This document shows positions 52,013-62,492 of a stretch of DNA of 64,000 nt, piece after piece. This DNA is from Methylococcaceae bacterium (GTDB taxonomy: Bacteria; Pseudomonadota; Gammaproteobacteria; Methylococcales; Methylomonadaceae), in contig JADKAL010000016.1 in the NCBI GenBank assembly GCA_016715325.1, positions 1 through 64,000 of the forward strand, given 5' to 3'. Position numbers and translations under genes: made by a program. The notes below the pieces were generated by a model that worked only from the letters and a program-made list of their open reading frames with translations, did not search any database and was not told the DNA's origin. Within the stretch, counting starts at the first letter, position 1; every line of letters starts with the position of its first letter.

Positions 52013-53485
52013 ATGGGCATCATTAGAAAACTCGCCTCGCAGACTGCTGTTTACGGTTTAAGTAGTATCTTCGGCCGATTCCTGAATTATCTGTTGGTGC
52101 CGCTGTACACCTATTATTTCTCAGCCGAGGAATATGGTGTTGTATCCGAATTTTATGCTTACGCTGGTTTTTTTTCCGTGGTTTTGATTTTCGGTTTCGA
52201 TACCGGTTATTTCCGGTTTCGCAACAAAGAAGAACCCATTCAAGATAAAGCGTATTCGACCTCTTTATGGTTTATTTTAGTAATGAACCTGGGTTTTTTC
52301 GGTGGTATTCTCTGGATTAATCCCTGGTTATCGGATTTGCTCAAATACCCGGATCATCCCGAGTATGTACTTTGCTTTAGCCTTATTTTGATAATGGATG
52401 CGATTGCATCCATCCCTTTTGCCCGTCTTCGTGCAGAAAATAAAGCCTTCCGCTTTGCCGGAATTAAGATCGTTGAGATATTGATAACCGTCGGCTTAAG
52501 CCTTTTTTTCATTAAATATTGCCCAAAATTGCTCGGTAACGAGGCGTTTCCTTGGGTTGCAAAAATCTACGATCCCCAAATTGGAGTGGGTTATATTTTT
52601 ATCGCCAATCTAATCGCCAGCATTTGTAAATTCATTATGTTATCGCCGCAACTATTAGGTTTAAACGGCGGCTTCGACAAACTTTTATTCCGCAAGATGC
52701 TGGGTTACTCGCTGCCGATGGTGGTGATCGGCTTTGCAGGCATCATTAATGAAATGCTGGATCGGGTCTTATTAAAACAACTGTTGCCTTATGATTTGGC
52801 GACCAATATGAAAATGCTGGGCATTTATGGTGCCTGCTATAAATTGTCGATATTGATGTCTCTCTTTATTCAGGCGTTTCGTTTTGCAGCCGAGCCTTTC
52901 TTTTTTTCGTATTCGGGAAATGCAGACGCCAAACTCATTTATGCAAAGGTGTTACGGTTTTTTGTCGTGTTCTGTGTGTTCATCTTTTTGCTGGTGACTT
53001 TATTTATCGATTTCTTTAAGTATTTTGTCGGTCCGGAATTTCGATCGGGTCTCGAGGTTGTCCCCATTCTGTTACTGGCAAATTTATTCTTGGGTGTCTA
53101 TGTCAACTTATCGATCTGGTACAAGTTAACCGATCATACGTTGATCGGCGCCTTGGTGTCTTCCTGCGCGGCGGTGTTGACGATTGTGTTGAATATTTGG
53201 TGGATTCCCGTTTACGGCTATACGGGATCGGCATGGGCGCACTTAATCGGGTATGCAGGTATGGCCTTGGTCTCTTATGTACTGGGGCGGTTTTATTACC
53301 CTGTTAAATACGATGTGCTGCAAATATCGGCATATATTGCGCTAGGGTTGGGCATTTACGAGGCAAGTTTGCATCTTAAGGGTATCATTTTCTGGCCACC
53401 GGGTGTTTTACCCGGCGCGTTATTATTGCTTTACCTTCTGATTGCAGTCCTTTTTGAACGGCGTAAATTACAGCTGACAGTTTGA
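52013..53485 (+). CDS. Oligosaccharide flippase family protein
   Basis: Polytopic membrane protein of 490 residues with about 12-14 transmembrane spans, of the MATE-like polysaccharide exporter (Wzx) group. The N-terminus LASQTAVYGLSSIFGRFLNYLLVPLYT is the usual opening, and SAEEYGVVSEFYAY follows. It should flip lipid-linked oligosaccharide across the inner membrane. No glycosyltransferase or polymerase is nearby, so it is an isolated member. The space before it (147 bases) is AT-rich. Confidence 0.88.
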   Translation: MGIIRKLASQTAVYGLSSIFGRFLNYLLVPLYTYYFSAEEYGVVSEFYAYAGFFSVVLIFGFDTGYFRFRNKEEPIQDKAYSTSLWFILVMNLGFFGGILWINPWLSDLLKYPDHPEYVLCFSLILIMDAIASIPFARLRAENKAFRFAGIKIVEILITVGLSLFFIKYCPKLLGNEAFPWVAKIYDPQIGVGYIFIANLIASICKFIMLSPQLLGLNGGFDKLLFRKMLGYSLPMVVIGFAGIINEMLDRVLLKQLLPYDLATNMKMLGIYGACYKLSILMSLFIQAFRFAAEPFFFSYSGNADAKLIYAKVLRFFVVFCVFIFLLVTLFIDFFKYFVGPEFRSGLEVVPILLLANLFLGVYVNLSIWYKLTDHTLIGALVSSCAAVLTIVLNIWWIPVYGYTGSAWAHLIGYAGMALVSYVLGRFYYPVKYDVLQISAYIALGLGIYEASLHLKGIIFWPPGVLPGALLLLYLLIAVLFERRKLQLTV

Positions 53486-53551
53486 CGTTTCGACATAGCG
53501 AAAGTATGCAAATCTTCAACCATTCAACGGTTTTCATTGATTAATCGATTG

Positions 53552-53581
53552 CGCTTAAAAAATCGGACGTTTTTTTAAGCG
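53552..53581. terminator. Bidirectional hairpin between converging genes
   Basis: CGCTTAAAAAA and TTTTTTAAGCG are inverted copies with a short loop, lying between the flippase gene (plus) and the stop of the GGDEF-EAL gene (minus). The A/T arms supply a U-run in both directions. Confidence 0.55.
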
Positions 53582-55317
53582 TGAGCCGCGAGAAATAACT
53601 CCGCCTGAAGCGCGGGAAGCGGTTTGCTTAAGTAATAACCCTGCGCTTCATCACAGCCTCTAGCCTTTAAAAACTGAAGTTGCTTGTCCGTTTCTACGCC
53701 TTCAGCGATCACTTTCATGCTCATGCTGACAGCCATCGCAATAACCGCATTTGCAATGGCCCCGTTTTCGGAAGCGTTTTCAATATCGATGATGAAGCTT
53801 CGATCGATTTTTAAACGATCAATCGGAAAAAGTTTCAAACGACTTAAGCTGGAATAACCCATACCGAAATCGTCGATGGCAAGTTGTAAGCCGATTTTTT
53901 TGAGTGTTTTCAAATGATCTAAAACGCCTGCTTCATCGGCAATCAAGGCCGTTTCGGTTAATTCCAGCTCCAGAAAGCGTGGGTCAAGGTTATTTTCCGA
54001 TAAAATAGAATTGACCTGTTCGGCAAATCCTTTATTCAGTATTTGCATGCCGGACACATTAACGGCCATACGGCAGAACGGTATGGCATTATTAAGCCAT
54101 ACGCGAGCTTGGCTGCAAGCTTCTCTTAAAACCCATTCGCCTATTCCGATGATTAATCCGGTTTCCTCAGCCAACGGAATGAATTCGGAAGGCGGGATTT
54201 GTCCGATTTCCGGGCTGTTCCAGCGCAACAAGGCTTCAACGCCGCAATATTTTGATGTTGTGATATCAAAGAGAGGTTGATAGTGTAATGACAGTTCTTG
54301 GCGTTCAATTGCTTTACGTAAATGATTTTCCAGTTTGAGACGGCGCAAAGCGGCTTCCGTCATCCGGTTAGAAAAATATTGAAATCTATTGCCGCCGCTG
54401 CGTTTGGCATAGTACATCGCCATGTCCGCGTTTTTTAGGAGTTCTTCAGCGCTATCGCCGTCTTCCGGGTAAATAGCAATACCGATACTGGAGGTTGTGT
54501 ATAATTCATGATCGCCGAATTTAAAGCGTTCCGAAAGGCTATTTCGAATGCGTTCGGCAACAGAGGCGGCATCTTCGTTTCTGCTGATTCTCGAAAGTAA
54601 AACGGTGAATTCATCCCCCCCTAAACGTGCAAGCGAAGCGCCGTCTTCCGAGGCTCCCGTACGAATCAGAACATCGCTGGCGCGCAGGCTATTGCGCAAC
54701 CGGTAGCCTGTTTCTTGCAGGACTTGGTCGCCTAGATGATGTCCTAACGTATCGTTGATACGTTTGAAGCCGTCGAGATCTAAAAACAGTACGCCTAATT
54801 TTTGTTTTTGGCGTTGCGCCAAAGCAATCATGTATTGTAGATGTTCTTTAAAGAATAAACGGTTGGGCAGTTCGGTCAAGCTGTCGAAATACGCCATCCG
54901 ATGAAGGCGCCGTTCGCTTTCCAGTAAACGGGATGTGGTGTTTGCCGCGCGTAACATATAGCGAACGCGATGACCTAATAAGGCTAAATTGATCGGTTTG
55001 GTAATGAAATCCGTTGCTCCCGACTCAAACGCCCGGTTCACCGATTCTAAATCATCCAAGCCGGTCATCATTAAGATCGGCGTATGTTTTCCATTCGGCG
55101 AATTTCTAAGCTCGGAACACACCTCGAAGCCGTCAATTCCGTCAGGCATCATTACATCGAGTAACACTGCATCGGCGCCGTTTTCTTGAAATGATTCTAA
55201 GCCTATTTCACCGTTTTTCACTGCAGTCGTTTGAAAGCCGGTCGATCTTAGTGCCTGGGTTATCAATAAACGGATAACCGGGTCGTCGTCGATAATAAGA
55301 ATATGGTTATTTTGCAT
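53575..55317 (-). CDS. Response regulator with REC, GGDEF and EAL domains
   Basis: A 580-residue regulator of cyclic-di-GMP. The N-terminal receiver has its phosphate-accepting aspartate at 54 (VLLDVMMPDG). The diguanylate cyclase domain keeps an intact GGDEF at 233-237, and the phosphodiesterase domain an intact EALLRW at 361-366, with ELTETALIADE and DDFGMGYSSL downstream. Both activities therefore look possible, with phosphorylation deciding the output. It is the last gene of the receptor-YfiR-kinase-regulator operon, 14 bases after the kinase, its likely phosphodonor. Confidence 0.95.
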   Translation of the reverse strand: MQNNHILIIDDDPVIRLLITQALRSTGFQTTAVKNGEIGLESFQENGADAVLLDVMMPDGIDGFEVCSELRNSPNGKHTPILMMTGLDDLESVNRAFESGATDFITKPINLALLGHRVRYMLRAANTTSRLLESERRLHRMAYFDSLTELPNRLFFKEHLQYMIALAQRQKQKLGVLFLDLDGFKRINDTLGHHLGDQVLQETGYRLRNSLRASDVLIRTGASEDGASLARLGGDEFTVLLSRISRNEDAASVAERIRNSLSERFKFGDHELYTTSSIGIAIYPEDGDSAEELLKNADMAMYYAKRSGGNRFQYFSNRMTEAALRRLKLENHLRKAIERQELSLHYQPLFDITTSKYCGVEALLRWNSPEIGQIPPSEFIPLAEETGLIIGIGEWVLREACSQARVWLNNAIPFCRMAVNVSGMQILNKGFAEQVNSILSENNLDPRFLELELTETALIADEAGVLDHLKTLKKIGLQLAIDDFGMGYSSLSRLKLFPIDRLKIDRSFIIDIENASENGAIANAVIAMAVSMSMKVIAEGVETDKQLQFLKARGCDEAQGYYLSKPLPALQAELFLAAHA

Positions 55318-55331
55318 AAATAGGTATAGGC

Positions 55332-58073
55332 CTAATCATTGAGGTAGCTTTCCAAACACTTTTTAATATCGCTAAATTCAGCAATGATGTTAATGAGAGA
55401 TTTGCCGGTTTTGTCGTATTGATGATTCCGTGCCGGGGTTTCAATAGCGAGGCATAATTCCGCTAGTCCGTGCGCCCCGATTTGGCTGCTGCTTGATTTC
55501 ATCATGTGCGATATCGAACGAATCAGGTCGATGTCTCCGGTTAACCACGCTTTTTCGAGCGATTTGATAGACGAATCCGTATTGCTCAAGTACATTTCTA
55601 TAATGCTTTTTAGAAAATCATCGCCGTTATCTGCGCTCAGTGATCGGATCGATTCCAAGGCTGAGGCAGAAATCGGCGACTCAGGCGTTGAATCGGGTTC
55701 TTTAGGTGTGCAAACCGTCTCTTTTTCAATGTCATGCTCGATGTCAAAATCCCGAATCGGCTTTAGCCAGGATTTAACCACGCGGAATAACGCATTGGCT
55801 TTGAACGGTTTGGCTAAATAATCGTCCATGCCGGCAATGAGGCATTTTTCGCGATCGCCTTCAATCGCATTCGCCGTTAGCGCAATGATGGGAAATGAGG
55901 GAGGCAAACCGTCTTTCTGGCGTTTTCTAATTTCGGCTGTGGCGGCATAGCCGTCCATGACCGGCATCATGCAATCCATGAGTACAAGGTCGTATCTATC
56001 TTTTAAAACGGCTTGAAGCGCTTCTTTTCCGGTACTGACAATATCTACCGAACAACCGAACCCTTGTAACATGAACTGCGCGACGTGTTGGTTAACAGGA
56101 TTATCTTCGGCCAAGAGGATACGTGCATTTAGTTTGGTTGAGGATTGATTTTCATCCCCAGTGCTTTTCTGATTAATTATCAGTAAATCCGCATCGTTCG
56201 ATAGTGCATTAAGTAGGCATTGATGGAGATCGGATTTTCGAATCGGTTTAATTAAATAAGCGCTAAAGCCCGATTTTTGAGCTTCCGCCGCTTCGCCTAA
56301 GAATTGTGTCGAGGTGATGACAATGAGAGGAATATGGCTAAGTTCAGGGTCTGCTTTGATGCGCTCGACTAATTCAAGACCGTTCATCCCAGTCATTTTG
56401 ATATCGATAATGATAAGATCGAAAAGCGGTTCGTTTTCCGGTCTTTTTCTAAGCAGTTCTAAGGCGGACAATGCATCTTGAACAGTTTCAACCGACATCC
56501 CCCAGGATTGCGTATAGCTCTTTAGAATATCTCGGCTGGTTTGGTTGTCTTCGACGATTAGCAGTTTCAAGCCTTCGAGTTTCGAAGGACCGGCTAACGG
56601 GCGTTGTATGAAATTTGGCGCATGGCGGACAGGGATGGCGAAGGAAAATGTAGTGCCTTGACCGGCTAAAGTTTCGACCTGGATTTCGCCTCCCATTAAT
56701 TCCACAAGCTGTTTTGAGATGGCTAGGCCTAATCCTGTTCCGCCGTATTTGCGCGTTGTGGAGCCGTCGGCCTGCGAAAAGGCTTGAAATAGCATCGGCA
56801 AAGCTTCGTTACGGATACCGATACCGGTGTCGCGAATTGAAAAGCGAATTTTAGGCAGGGGCGACTCGGTAGTGGGTTGAGTTGTTTTATCCAGACTGAG
56901 TGTTACCACTATTTCACCGAGCGCCGTAAACTTGACGGCATTCCCGATGAGATTGCCGATCACCTGCCGAAGCCGGGTCGGATCCCCGTTAATCGCGTCG
57001 GGTACGTCTTGAGCGATATGTAGGGCATACTCCAAGCCTTTGCTTTGCGCGGGTTCGGCAAATAATTCAATCGTATCTTCGACCATTTTATGTAAATCGA
57101 AATCGATTTTTTCCAGCTCGAATCGTCCAGCCTCTATTTTAGAGAAATCGAGAATGTCGTTGATGACCGATAGTAAGGTTTCGCCAGATTTATGGACGAT
57201 TTCAACAAAGCGGCGTTGTTTTGGCGTCAGTTCCGTTCCTAATAAAAGTTCGGCCATGCCCAAAACGCCGTTCATCGGGGTACGGATTTCATGACTCATA
57301 TTGGCTAGAAATTGCGATTTGGCCGCATTCGCGGTTTCGGCAGCCATTTTCTCCTGTTCCAGGCGGATACGATGCTGCGCAAGCTGTTGATCTCTTAATT
57401 CGAGCTTCTCTAACATGCCGTTGAAGGCGTCAACCAAAATACCGATTTCATCGTTTTCGTGTTTAACAACTCTGATTTCGTAATTCTCGGATTGCGATAC
57501 CCTTACCGATGCTTCGACAAGGTCGTAAATAGGATGCGTAACCTTGTTTGCAAAACGCGCTGCAAAGAGTCTGGCAACGAAAAAAGCGATTATTATGACC
57601 GAACCGAACACACCTAAGTCGGTGACCAGTTCGACCCACATTTGACTAAGCTCAGCATGGAGTTTCAGCGTGCCTAACACCTCGTTTTCTATTTTGACCG
57701 GCAGGGTGAAGTGCACTTCACGGCCTGGAAGCCAAACCGGCAAAAAGATGTGGTGATTTTTTTCCAAGAAGGCGATTTTATTACCGTCAACGGTATAAAG
57801 TTCGGCGGCAAAGATAGAAGGAATCAATTTGAGCGAATTCAGTGTTTGTTGCGCGCTTTTAGTGTCCTTAAACATCAGCGCGCCTTGGGAGTTGCTGGCA
57901 GTGACTTGCGCTAGTGCTTCCAATTGCTGTCGGGAATTGACTATCGATTTAGCGACTTCATTAACGCTAATAAAAGCGAAAATAAGTAACATCGCCCCGG
58001 AAAAAAAAATCATAATGATTTGCCGGAGCTTATCGGCAAGAGACCGATAGGGTTTCGGGTCTAGTTGCATCAC
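55332..58073 (-). CDS. Hybrid histidine kinase (CHASE8-HAMP-HisKA-HATPase-REC-REC-HPt)
   Basis: A 913-residue membrane sensor kinase. Two membrane spans (about 18-40 and 150-170) enclose a periplasmic domain of about 110 residues that resembles CHASE8, the sensor of YfiN. HAMP follows (170-240), then HisKA with His261 in [12 protein letters not shown], HATPase with N and G boxes ([21 protein letters not shown]), a first receiver (Asp557), a second receiver (Asp700 in LVLMDCMMP), and an HPt domain with His855 in SISHMMKSS. This is a full phosphorelay in one chain. It overlaps yfiR by four bases (ATGA), so sensor and periplasmic partner are coupled. Confidence 0.93.
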   Translation of the reverse strand: MMQLDPKPYRSLADKLRQIIMIFFSGAMLLIFAFISVNEVAKSIVNSRQQLEALAQVTASNSQGALMFKDTKSAQQTLNSLKLIPSIFAAELYTVDGNKIAFLEKNHHIFLPVWLPGREVHFTLPVKIENEVLGTLKLHAELSQMWVELVTDLGVFGSVIIIAFFVARLFAARFANKVTHPIYDLVEASVRVSQSENYEIRVVKHENDEIGILVDAFNGMLEKLELRDQQLAQHRIRLEQEKMAAETANAAKSQFLANMSHEIRTPMNGVLGMAELLLGTELTPKQRRFVEIVHKSGETLLSVINDILDFSKIEAGRFELEKIDFDLHKMVEDTIELFAEPAQSKGLEYALHIAQDVPDAINGDPTRLRQVIGNLIGNAVKFTALGEIVVTLSLDKTTQPTTESPLPKIRFSIRDTGIGIRNEALPMLFQAFSQADGSTTRKYGGTGLGLAISKQLVELMGGEIQVETLAGQGTTFSFAIPVRHAPNFIQRPLAGPSKLEGLKLLIVEDNQTSRDILKSYTQSWGMSVETVQDALSALELLRKRPENEPLFDLIIIDIKMTGMNGLELVERIKADPELSHIPLIVITSTQFLGEAAEAQKSGFSAYLIKPIRKSDLHQCLLNALSNDADLLIINQKSTGDENQSSTKLNARILLAEDNPVNQHVAQFMLQGFGCSVDIVSTGKEALQAVLKDRYDLVLMDCMMPVMDGYAATAEIRKRQKDGLPPSFPIIALTANAIEGDREKCLIAGMDDYLAKPFKANALFRVVKSWLKPIRDFDIEHDIEKETVCTPKEPDSTPESPISASALESIRSLSADNGDDFLKSIIEMYLSNTDSSIKSLEKAWLTGDIDLIRSISHMMKSSSSQIGAHGLAELCLAIETPARNHQYDKTGKSLINIIAEFSDIKKCLESYLND

Positions 58074-58630
58074 GGGTTGCCCTGAACTTCGCGGGCAATT
58101 TGTAGCATTTTCGAGCTTATTTTAATTCCGGCTTGTTCGACAGGCGTTAAGTTGACTTCGAAAAGCAAGTGATCTCCCTCGCTTACCAGTTCTATCATGC
58201 CGCCTTGATCGAGAAAACCGGGGGTACTGCTAACGGATAATAACGGCTTTTTGTCCATAATTTTCAGCCATTCTCGAAGTCGGATGGGTTTTTCGTCTTC
58301 CGGTATATAAAGTAATTGACAACCTTCTATGCTGTCACCCTGCATCAAGTGTCTAATTTTTAACGTATAGCTTTGGACTTCCTTACCTGCTAATGAATCG
58401 ACATCAATTGAGTAATCGCTTGATTGAATGGCGCACAAGGTAAATTCATTGGTAATTGTTTGCGGCGGCCATTCGCTCAATTTCATGAAATTATACAGAA
58501 ATGCGACCGTTAAAGCCTGAATTTCGCTGGATGGCGCCGCTACGGAAGGTTCAGTGGTAACAATACTCGCCGAGAGCATTAGGCCGCTCAAAGCTTTGGT
58601 AATGCGCATGATTCGTTCGGATTTTCGCAT
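58070..58630 (-). CDS. YfiR family periplasmic protein
   Basis: A 186-residue protein of the YfiR (DUF4154) family. It has a signal peptide ending near SVAA, then [21 protein letters not shown], the family's core motif, and the conserved C-terminal [22 protein letters not shown]. Pseudomonas YfiR is a periplasmic repressor of the CHASE8 diguanylate cyclase YfiN. Here its gene is wedged between the receptor gene (two bases away) and a CHASE8-like kinase (four-base overlap), which suggests it controls that kinase. A later start at the eighth codon is possible. Confidence 0.9.
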   Translation of the reverse strand: MRKSERIMRITKALSGLMLSASIVTTEPSVAAPSSEIQALTVAFLYNFMKLSEWPPQTITNEFTLCAIQSSDYSIDVDSLAGKEVQSYTLKIRHLMQGDSIEGCQLLYIPEDEKPIRLREWLKIMDKKPLLSVSSTPGFLDQGGMIELVSEGDHLLFEVNLTPVEQAGIKISSKMLQIAREVQGNP

Positions 58631-58632
58631 GC

Positions 58633-60690
58633 TTAAAAGCCGTACTCCAGCCGGAAGCGGGCGGTGCGGCCGTCTGAGGATAAAACATCTTGTTTGAAAT
58701 CTGGACTTGGTATGATTTTAAAGTGTTGGTCGAACACATTATAAATACCGAGGGAGGCTTGAAAGCCGTAAATCGGTTTGGTAACGGCTAAATTAATATT
58801 AAAAAGGTGATAGCCGGGCGCGATGTTATCGCTAAAAGTGCGCCGTTGATCGATAAATATCTCTTCAAAACCTAAATTTAATTTGTCGTTAAATAACGGT
58901 TCGGTGTAATGGACTTTTACCATATTCCTGGGCGAGTCCGTTGCCCAGCCGGGGAAGTCGGCGCCAAGGTCGCGGGTGTTATTGTAAGTCCACGAAAATT
59001 TTAATTGCCGACCGTTATCCCAACGTTTTTCTGCGCCGAGTTCGAAGCCCAAGGTTTCGAATTTGCCGGTATTTACAAAATCGAAATCTTGATTTGTTTG
59101 TAATATTTTAGTTAAATCGTTAAGGAATAACGTACCCAGCAGTTTTACTCCGCCGCCCGGATACCATTCGGCAACCGCTTCGTAACTTTTAATGTGCTCT
59201 TCGGAGGCTAGCGCATTAATATTTAAGTCGTGTTCTAAAACGTTCGGTGCGCGAAAAGCCGAACCGTACAACAATTTGGCGGTGAATGAAGGGGTAATAT
59301 CCCAAATGAGTCCGATGCGTGGGTTAAACTGCAAGTTATTGATCAAATGATGATGATCCATGCGAACACCGACATTTAGGAGAAGGTTATCGGTAATGCG
59401 GAACTCGTCTTGGGCATATAAACCGACCCGCCAGCCGTTATTTTGGGTGCTGAAATCGCTAGCTGTACGGTGATTGACGAAATATGAAAAGAAATGCTGA
59501 CGTTGGTCGTATTGGACTTCCAAACCGGAAATCCACTTATGATTTTTAAACTGAGTTCCGGTAAATTTTATTTCCCCACCCCACCAACGGGCATCGGCGC
59601 CTTCGTTACTTTCAATACGCGCTAATGGCGGTTCCTCTTTCAAAGTAACCGAATTCAGAGAGTAGGGCGAAATCGCATGATAGTCGTACCAATGATGAAA
59701 TCCGCGGACTTCCATGCCTAAGTCCGGATTAATTTGCGTTACATAGTCAGCGTCCACATAGCCTTGGGCGTCGACACTATAGTTACCCTTATCGTTGAAG
59801 ATAGCGCCAAAAGAAGCAGTGGGGATACGTTTTAATCGGCTGATGTAACCGGCATGTACCGTCAGATCGCCAAAACTGAATTTGCCGAATCCGCGGGTGC
59901 TGCGTTCTTGATCGATATCCTGCGCTACTCCGTTGTTTGTACTCGGTTCGTTGTATTCGGGGAAAAACAGTTTGTCGTTGCCGTGACTGTTGAAATGCGA
60001 TCCGTTAATAAGCAGTTCGGCGCCGTTGTTCCATTTTTTGCCGTAAGTTGCCCGGCCACGAAAAGTATCTAAGCTACCGGCTTCGCCCGCTAAACGAAGA
60101 CCGTCGAAATTCCTGCCGTTTTTAGTAATTACGTTAACTACGCCGAGTAACGCGTTGGCGCCGTAGACCGAGGAACCGGAACCCGGTATATATTCGATCC
60201 GTTCGATAAGGTTCATGTCTAACATGAATTCTTCAGCAATAAAACCGGAATCGAAAATGGTTTCGTTCATTCGTCTGCCGTCGATCATAACCAACATACG
60301 CGCGTTATAATCGCCCGGACGCGAAAATCCCCGATTACCCACGTACGTGTAATTACGGTCGTTACGAATATATAACCCGCGTATCGAATTAAGCGCATCC
60401 GCTAAAGTTCGCCAGCCGTAATTACGGATTTGATCGGCGGTCAACACCTCGACGGCAGAGGGCGCCTCGGAAGATTTCTGTTTAAACCGGGAAGCAGAGA
60501 CGACATCGACATTAACGAGTTGATCCAGCGGAAGATCGATGACCGAATTCTTATCCTGTGCGCTTACCGGTTGGACATGGCAAAGCACGCCGCTCAATAC
60601 CAGATAGGTTAAGCAGAGCCGCTTGCTGAAAATTCTTTCTTTATTAATGGATTTAACCTCAGATTTCACGTAAATGATTGGTTTAATCAT
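58633..60690 (-). CDS. TonB-dependent outer-membrane receptor
   Basis: A 685-residue outer-membrane beta-barrel from this start. A signal peptide ends near PVSAQ. The plug domain starts at LDQLVNVDVVSASRFKQKSSEAPSAVEVL and contains RIEYIPGSGSSVYGANALLGVVNVIT; the barrel follows, ending with a terminal aromatic in FRLEYGF. I start at ATG 60690; an upstream ATG at 60804 would add 38 hydrophobic residues that do not fit a signal peptide. The substrate is unknown. It is the first gene of the signalling operon, so ligand import and signalling are likely linked, though it lacks the N-terminal extension of sigma/anti-sigma transducers. Confidence 0.9.
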   Translation of the reverse strand: MIKPIIYVKSEVKSINKERIFSKRLCLTYLVLSGVLCHVQPVSAQDKNSVIDLPLDQLVNVDVVSASRFKQKSSEAPSAVEVLTADQIRNYGWRTLADALNSIRGLYIRNDRNYTYVGNRGFSRPGDYNARMLVMIDGRRMNETIFDSGFIAEEFMLDMNLIERIEYIPGSGSSVYGANALLGVVNVITKNGRNFDGLRLAGEAGSLDTFRGRATYGKKWNNGAELLINGSHFNSHGNDKLFFPEYNEPSTNNGVAQDIDQERSTRGFGKFSFGDLTVHAGYISRLKRIPTASFGAIFNDKGNYSVDAQGYVDADYVTQINPDLGMEVRGFHHWYDYHAISPYSLNSVTLKEEPPLARIESNEGADARWWGGEIKFTGTQFKNHKWISGLEVQYDQRQHFFSYFVNHRTASDFSTQNNGWRVGLYAQDEFRITDNLLLNVGVRMDHHHLINNLQFNPRIGLIWDITPSFTAKLLYGSAFRAPNVLEHDLNINALASEEHIKSYEAVAEWYPGGGVKLLGTLFLNDLTKILQTNQDFDFVNTGKFETLGFELGAEKRWDNGRQLKFSWTYNNTRDLGADFPGWATDSPRNMVKVHYTEPLFNDKLNLGFEEIFIDQRRTFSDNIAPGYHLFNINLAVTKPIYGFQASLGIYNVFDQHFKIIPSPDFKQDVLSSDGRTARFRLEYGF

Positions 60691-61054
60691 ATCAAATAGC
60701 AAAAGCGTTAGGGTTATATCAATACCGAAATGGTAGGTAATTTTTTCAATTTTGAGAGTAAGATCAAAATTATAACCGGCTATAAAAGCAAAATATTTCG
60801 TCACTCGATTTGCATTTCAGCAGGGCGATATATTTTCCAATCAAAGTTTAGTCTAAAAAGAAACAATAGCATTAAGTTTGCGGAGGCTTTTTCAAAAAGC
60901 CATGCGAAGTCAAGATGACTAAAAACTTTCATATTGAGCGACATCTTCATCGACATCTTGAAGGTGCACGGTTAGCCGGAAACAGGTTTCGAAGTAAGGC
61001 AAAGCTTCAATTTCCACGCTTTTTTTCAACAACACGTGGTAGCGTTAATATTTA
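60691..61054. other. Upstream region of the receptor operon
   Basis: A 364-base space between the LuxR-type fragment and the receptor gene, both on the minus strand. It must hold the operon's promoter; I found no gene and no Fur-type site. Confidence 0.45.
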
Positions 61055-61558
61055 CTATTCGACTAAGGATTGTAAATAGCTATAAAGATTGTCTTTTCTT
61101 CCATCCAGCCCTAGTTTTTTGCGGATATGCTTACGATGAATACTGACGGTACCCGGTGCGATATTCAAGGCGGCGGCAATCACTTTCGTGGGCTGGCCTT
61201 GCCTTATCATTGAAGCTACTTGCGTCTCAAGCGGAGTCAATTTTTGGTATATAGCGGCTAAGTGGCCTGTGCGACCATAGGAGACGGCTAATTGCTGTAG
61301 ATTTTCTTCGAGAATTTTGATCAGACGAATGCTTTGCAAGCGCCCTGTACTGGCAATCTTCAATTTTTTTAACAACGGCAGCACGGTGGCTTCAACTTCG
61401 CTGGAGAGCGCTATTTGTGCATCGCTTTTATCCGTTTCACGCTGTCTGAGCAATACATTCAAAGCCGTGTTTACTTCCAGCGTTTCGCGTTTTATTTTGT
61501 CGATTTCCTCTTGAGACGTGGCCACTTGTTTTTCAAGCCGGTTTCGTGCATCGATCAA
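61055..61558 (-). CDS. LuxR-type DNA-binding part of a PAS regulator (frameshifted)
   Basis: A coiled-coil helix (about residues 1-60) followed by a LuxR/GerE helix-turn-helix: LTPLETQVASMIRQGQPTKVIAAALNIAPGTVSIHRKHIRKKLGL. On its own it would need a TTG start. It reads straight on from the PAS gene if one A is removed from the A6 run (minus strand) at 61562-61567, giving QAEKVLIDARNRLEKQ. Close relatives are single PAS-LuxR proteins, so I take this as the C-terminal half of one gene of about 480 codons. The cause may be sequence error, slippage on the A-run, or real splitting. Confidence 0.75.
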   Translation of the reverse strand: MIDARNRLEKQVATSQEEIDKIKRETLEVNTALNVLLRQRETDKSDAQIALSSEVEATVLPLLKKLKIASTGRLQSIRLIKILEENLQQLAVSYGRTGHLAAIYQKLTPLETQVASMIRQGQPTKVIAAALNIAPGTVSIHRKHIRKKLGLDGRKDNLYSYLQSLVE

Positions 61559-62492
61559 TACTTTTTTCGGCCTGCTTTTGGATGGTAATATCGACTAAAG
61601 TGCCGACATAATGCGTTAGCTGTCCGTTGCTGTCTTTAACGGCTGTGATCGTTTCTAATACCGGAAACAAGTCGCCGTTTTTTCGTTTATCCCAAACCTC
61701 GCCCTGCCAATAACCTTCCTGTTCAACGAGACTAAAAATAGTTTCGTAAAAGTCGTCGTTCTGAATTCCTGAACACAGAAATTTCGGGTTTTTTCCGATG
61801 GCCTCTTCCGCGCTAAAACCGGTCATACGAGAAAATGCTTTATTAACGCGTAAAATAATTTTATCCGCGTCCGTTACCAGTATGCTTTCTTGCGCCTCAA
61901 ACGCTGCGGCTGCAATTCGCAGGTCATCTTCAGTAAGCTTACGGAGCGTTACGTCGGTGAGGGTGATTCGAATAAATTCAACAGTATCGACAAGATGAAG
62001 ATATTTACAGTTTATGTGTAAATATAAAGTTTTGCCGTTACTGTGTTTAAAAGGCAGTTCGCAACCTTGGTTTCCGCAATTTAGTTTTGCATTATTAAAA
62101 TGACGATACCAGATGTCTTTGTAGTCGTCCGAGATAAACTGAACGAAAGGATGAGAGATAACATCTTGACGATCCTTACCAATCAACTTAGTTGCCGTAA
62201 AGTTGATCTCACGGATGACTCCGTCGCCGTCGACCGTTAAATAACCGACCGGTGCGTTGTCGTAAAGATCGACATAATGGACTTTTGCTTTTTCGAGTGC
62301 GGATTGGGTTCGTTGTAATTCATCGTTCTGATTTTCGAGTTCGGTCTGGTGAAGCTGAAGCGCGATGAGGATATCTTCAAAAATCCAGCTGATTTCCTCC
62401 TTTACGGCGGGTTGTAAACTAATAAGGTGGCTATTAATCCTAGACCTTAAAGCTTCTTGTTGTTTTTTAATGTCACGATTCTTATTATTCAT
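61533..62492 (-). CDS. PAS-domain sensor part of the same regulator
   Basis: A 319-residue protein with two PAS domains, about residues 75-190 (YDNAPVGYLTVDGDGVIREIN) and 200-315 (AFEAQESILVTDADKIILRVN, FSRMTGFSAEEAIGKNPKFL). The first resembles PAS with a following PAC segment, LTDVTLRK. The frame ends eight residues after the A6 run where the LuxR frame takes over; the last residues (SIDRCTKPA) are therefore probably not native. There is no transmembrane segment, so the regulator would sense an internal signal, likely redox state or a small ligand. Confidence 0.8.
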   Translation of the reverse strand: MNNKNRDIKKQQEALRSRINSHLISLQPAVKEEISWIFEDILIALQLHQTELENQNDELQRTQSALEKAKVHYVDLYDNAPVGYLTVDGDGVIREINFTATKLIGKDRQDVISHPFVQFISDDYKDIWYRHFNNAKLNCGNQGCELPFKHSNGKTLYLHINCKYLHLVDTVEFIRITLTDVTLRKLTEDDLRIAAAAFEAQESILVTDADKIILRVNKAFSRMTGFSAEEAIGKNPKFLCSGIQNDDFYETIFSLVEQEGYWQGEVWDKRKNGDLFPVLETITAVKDSNGQLTHYVGTLVDITIQKQAEKSIDRCTKPA

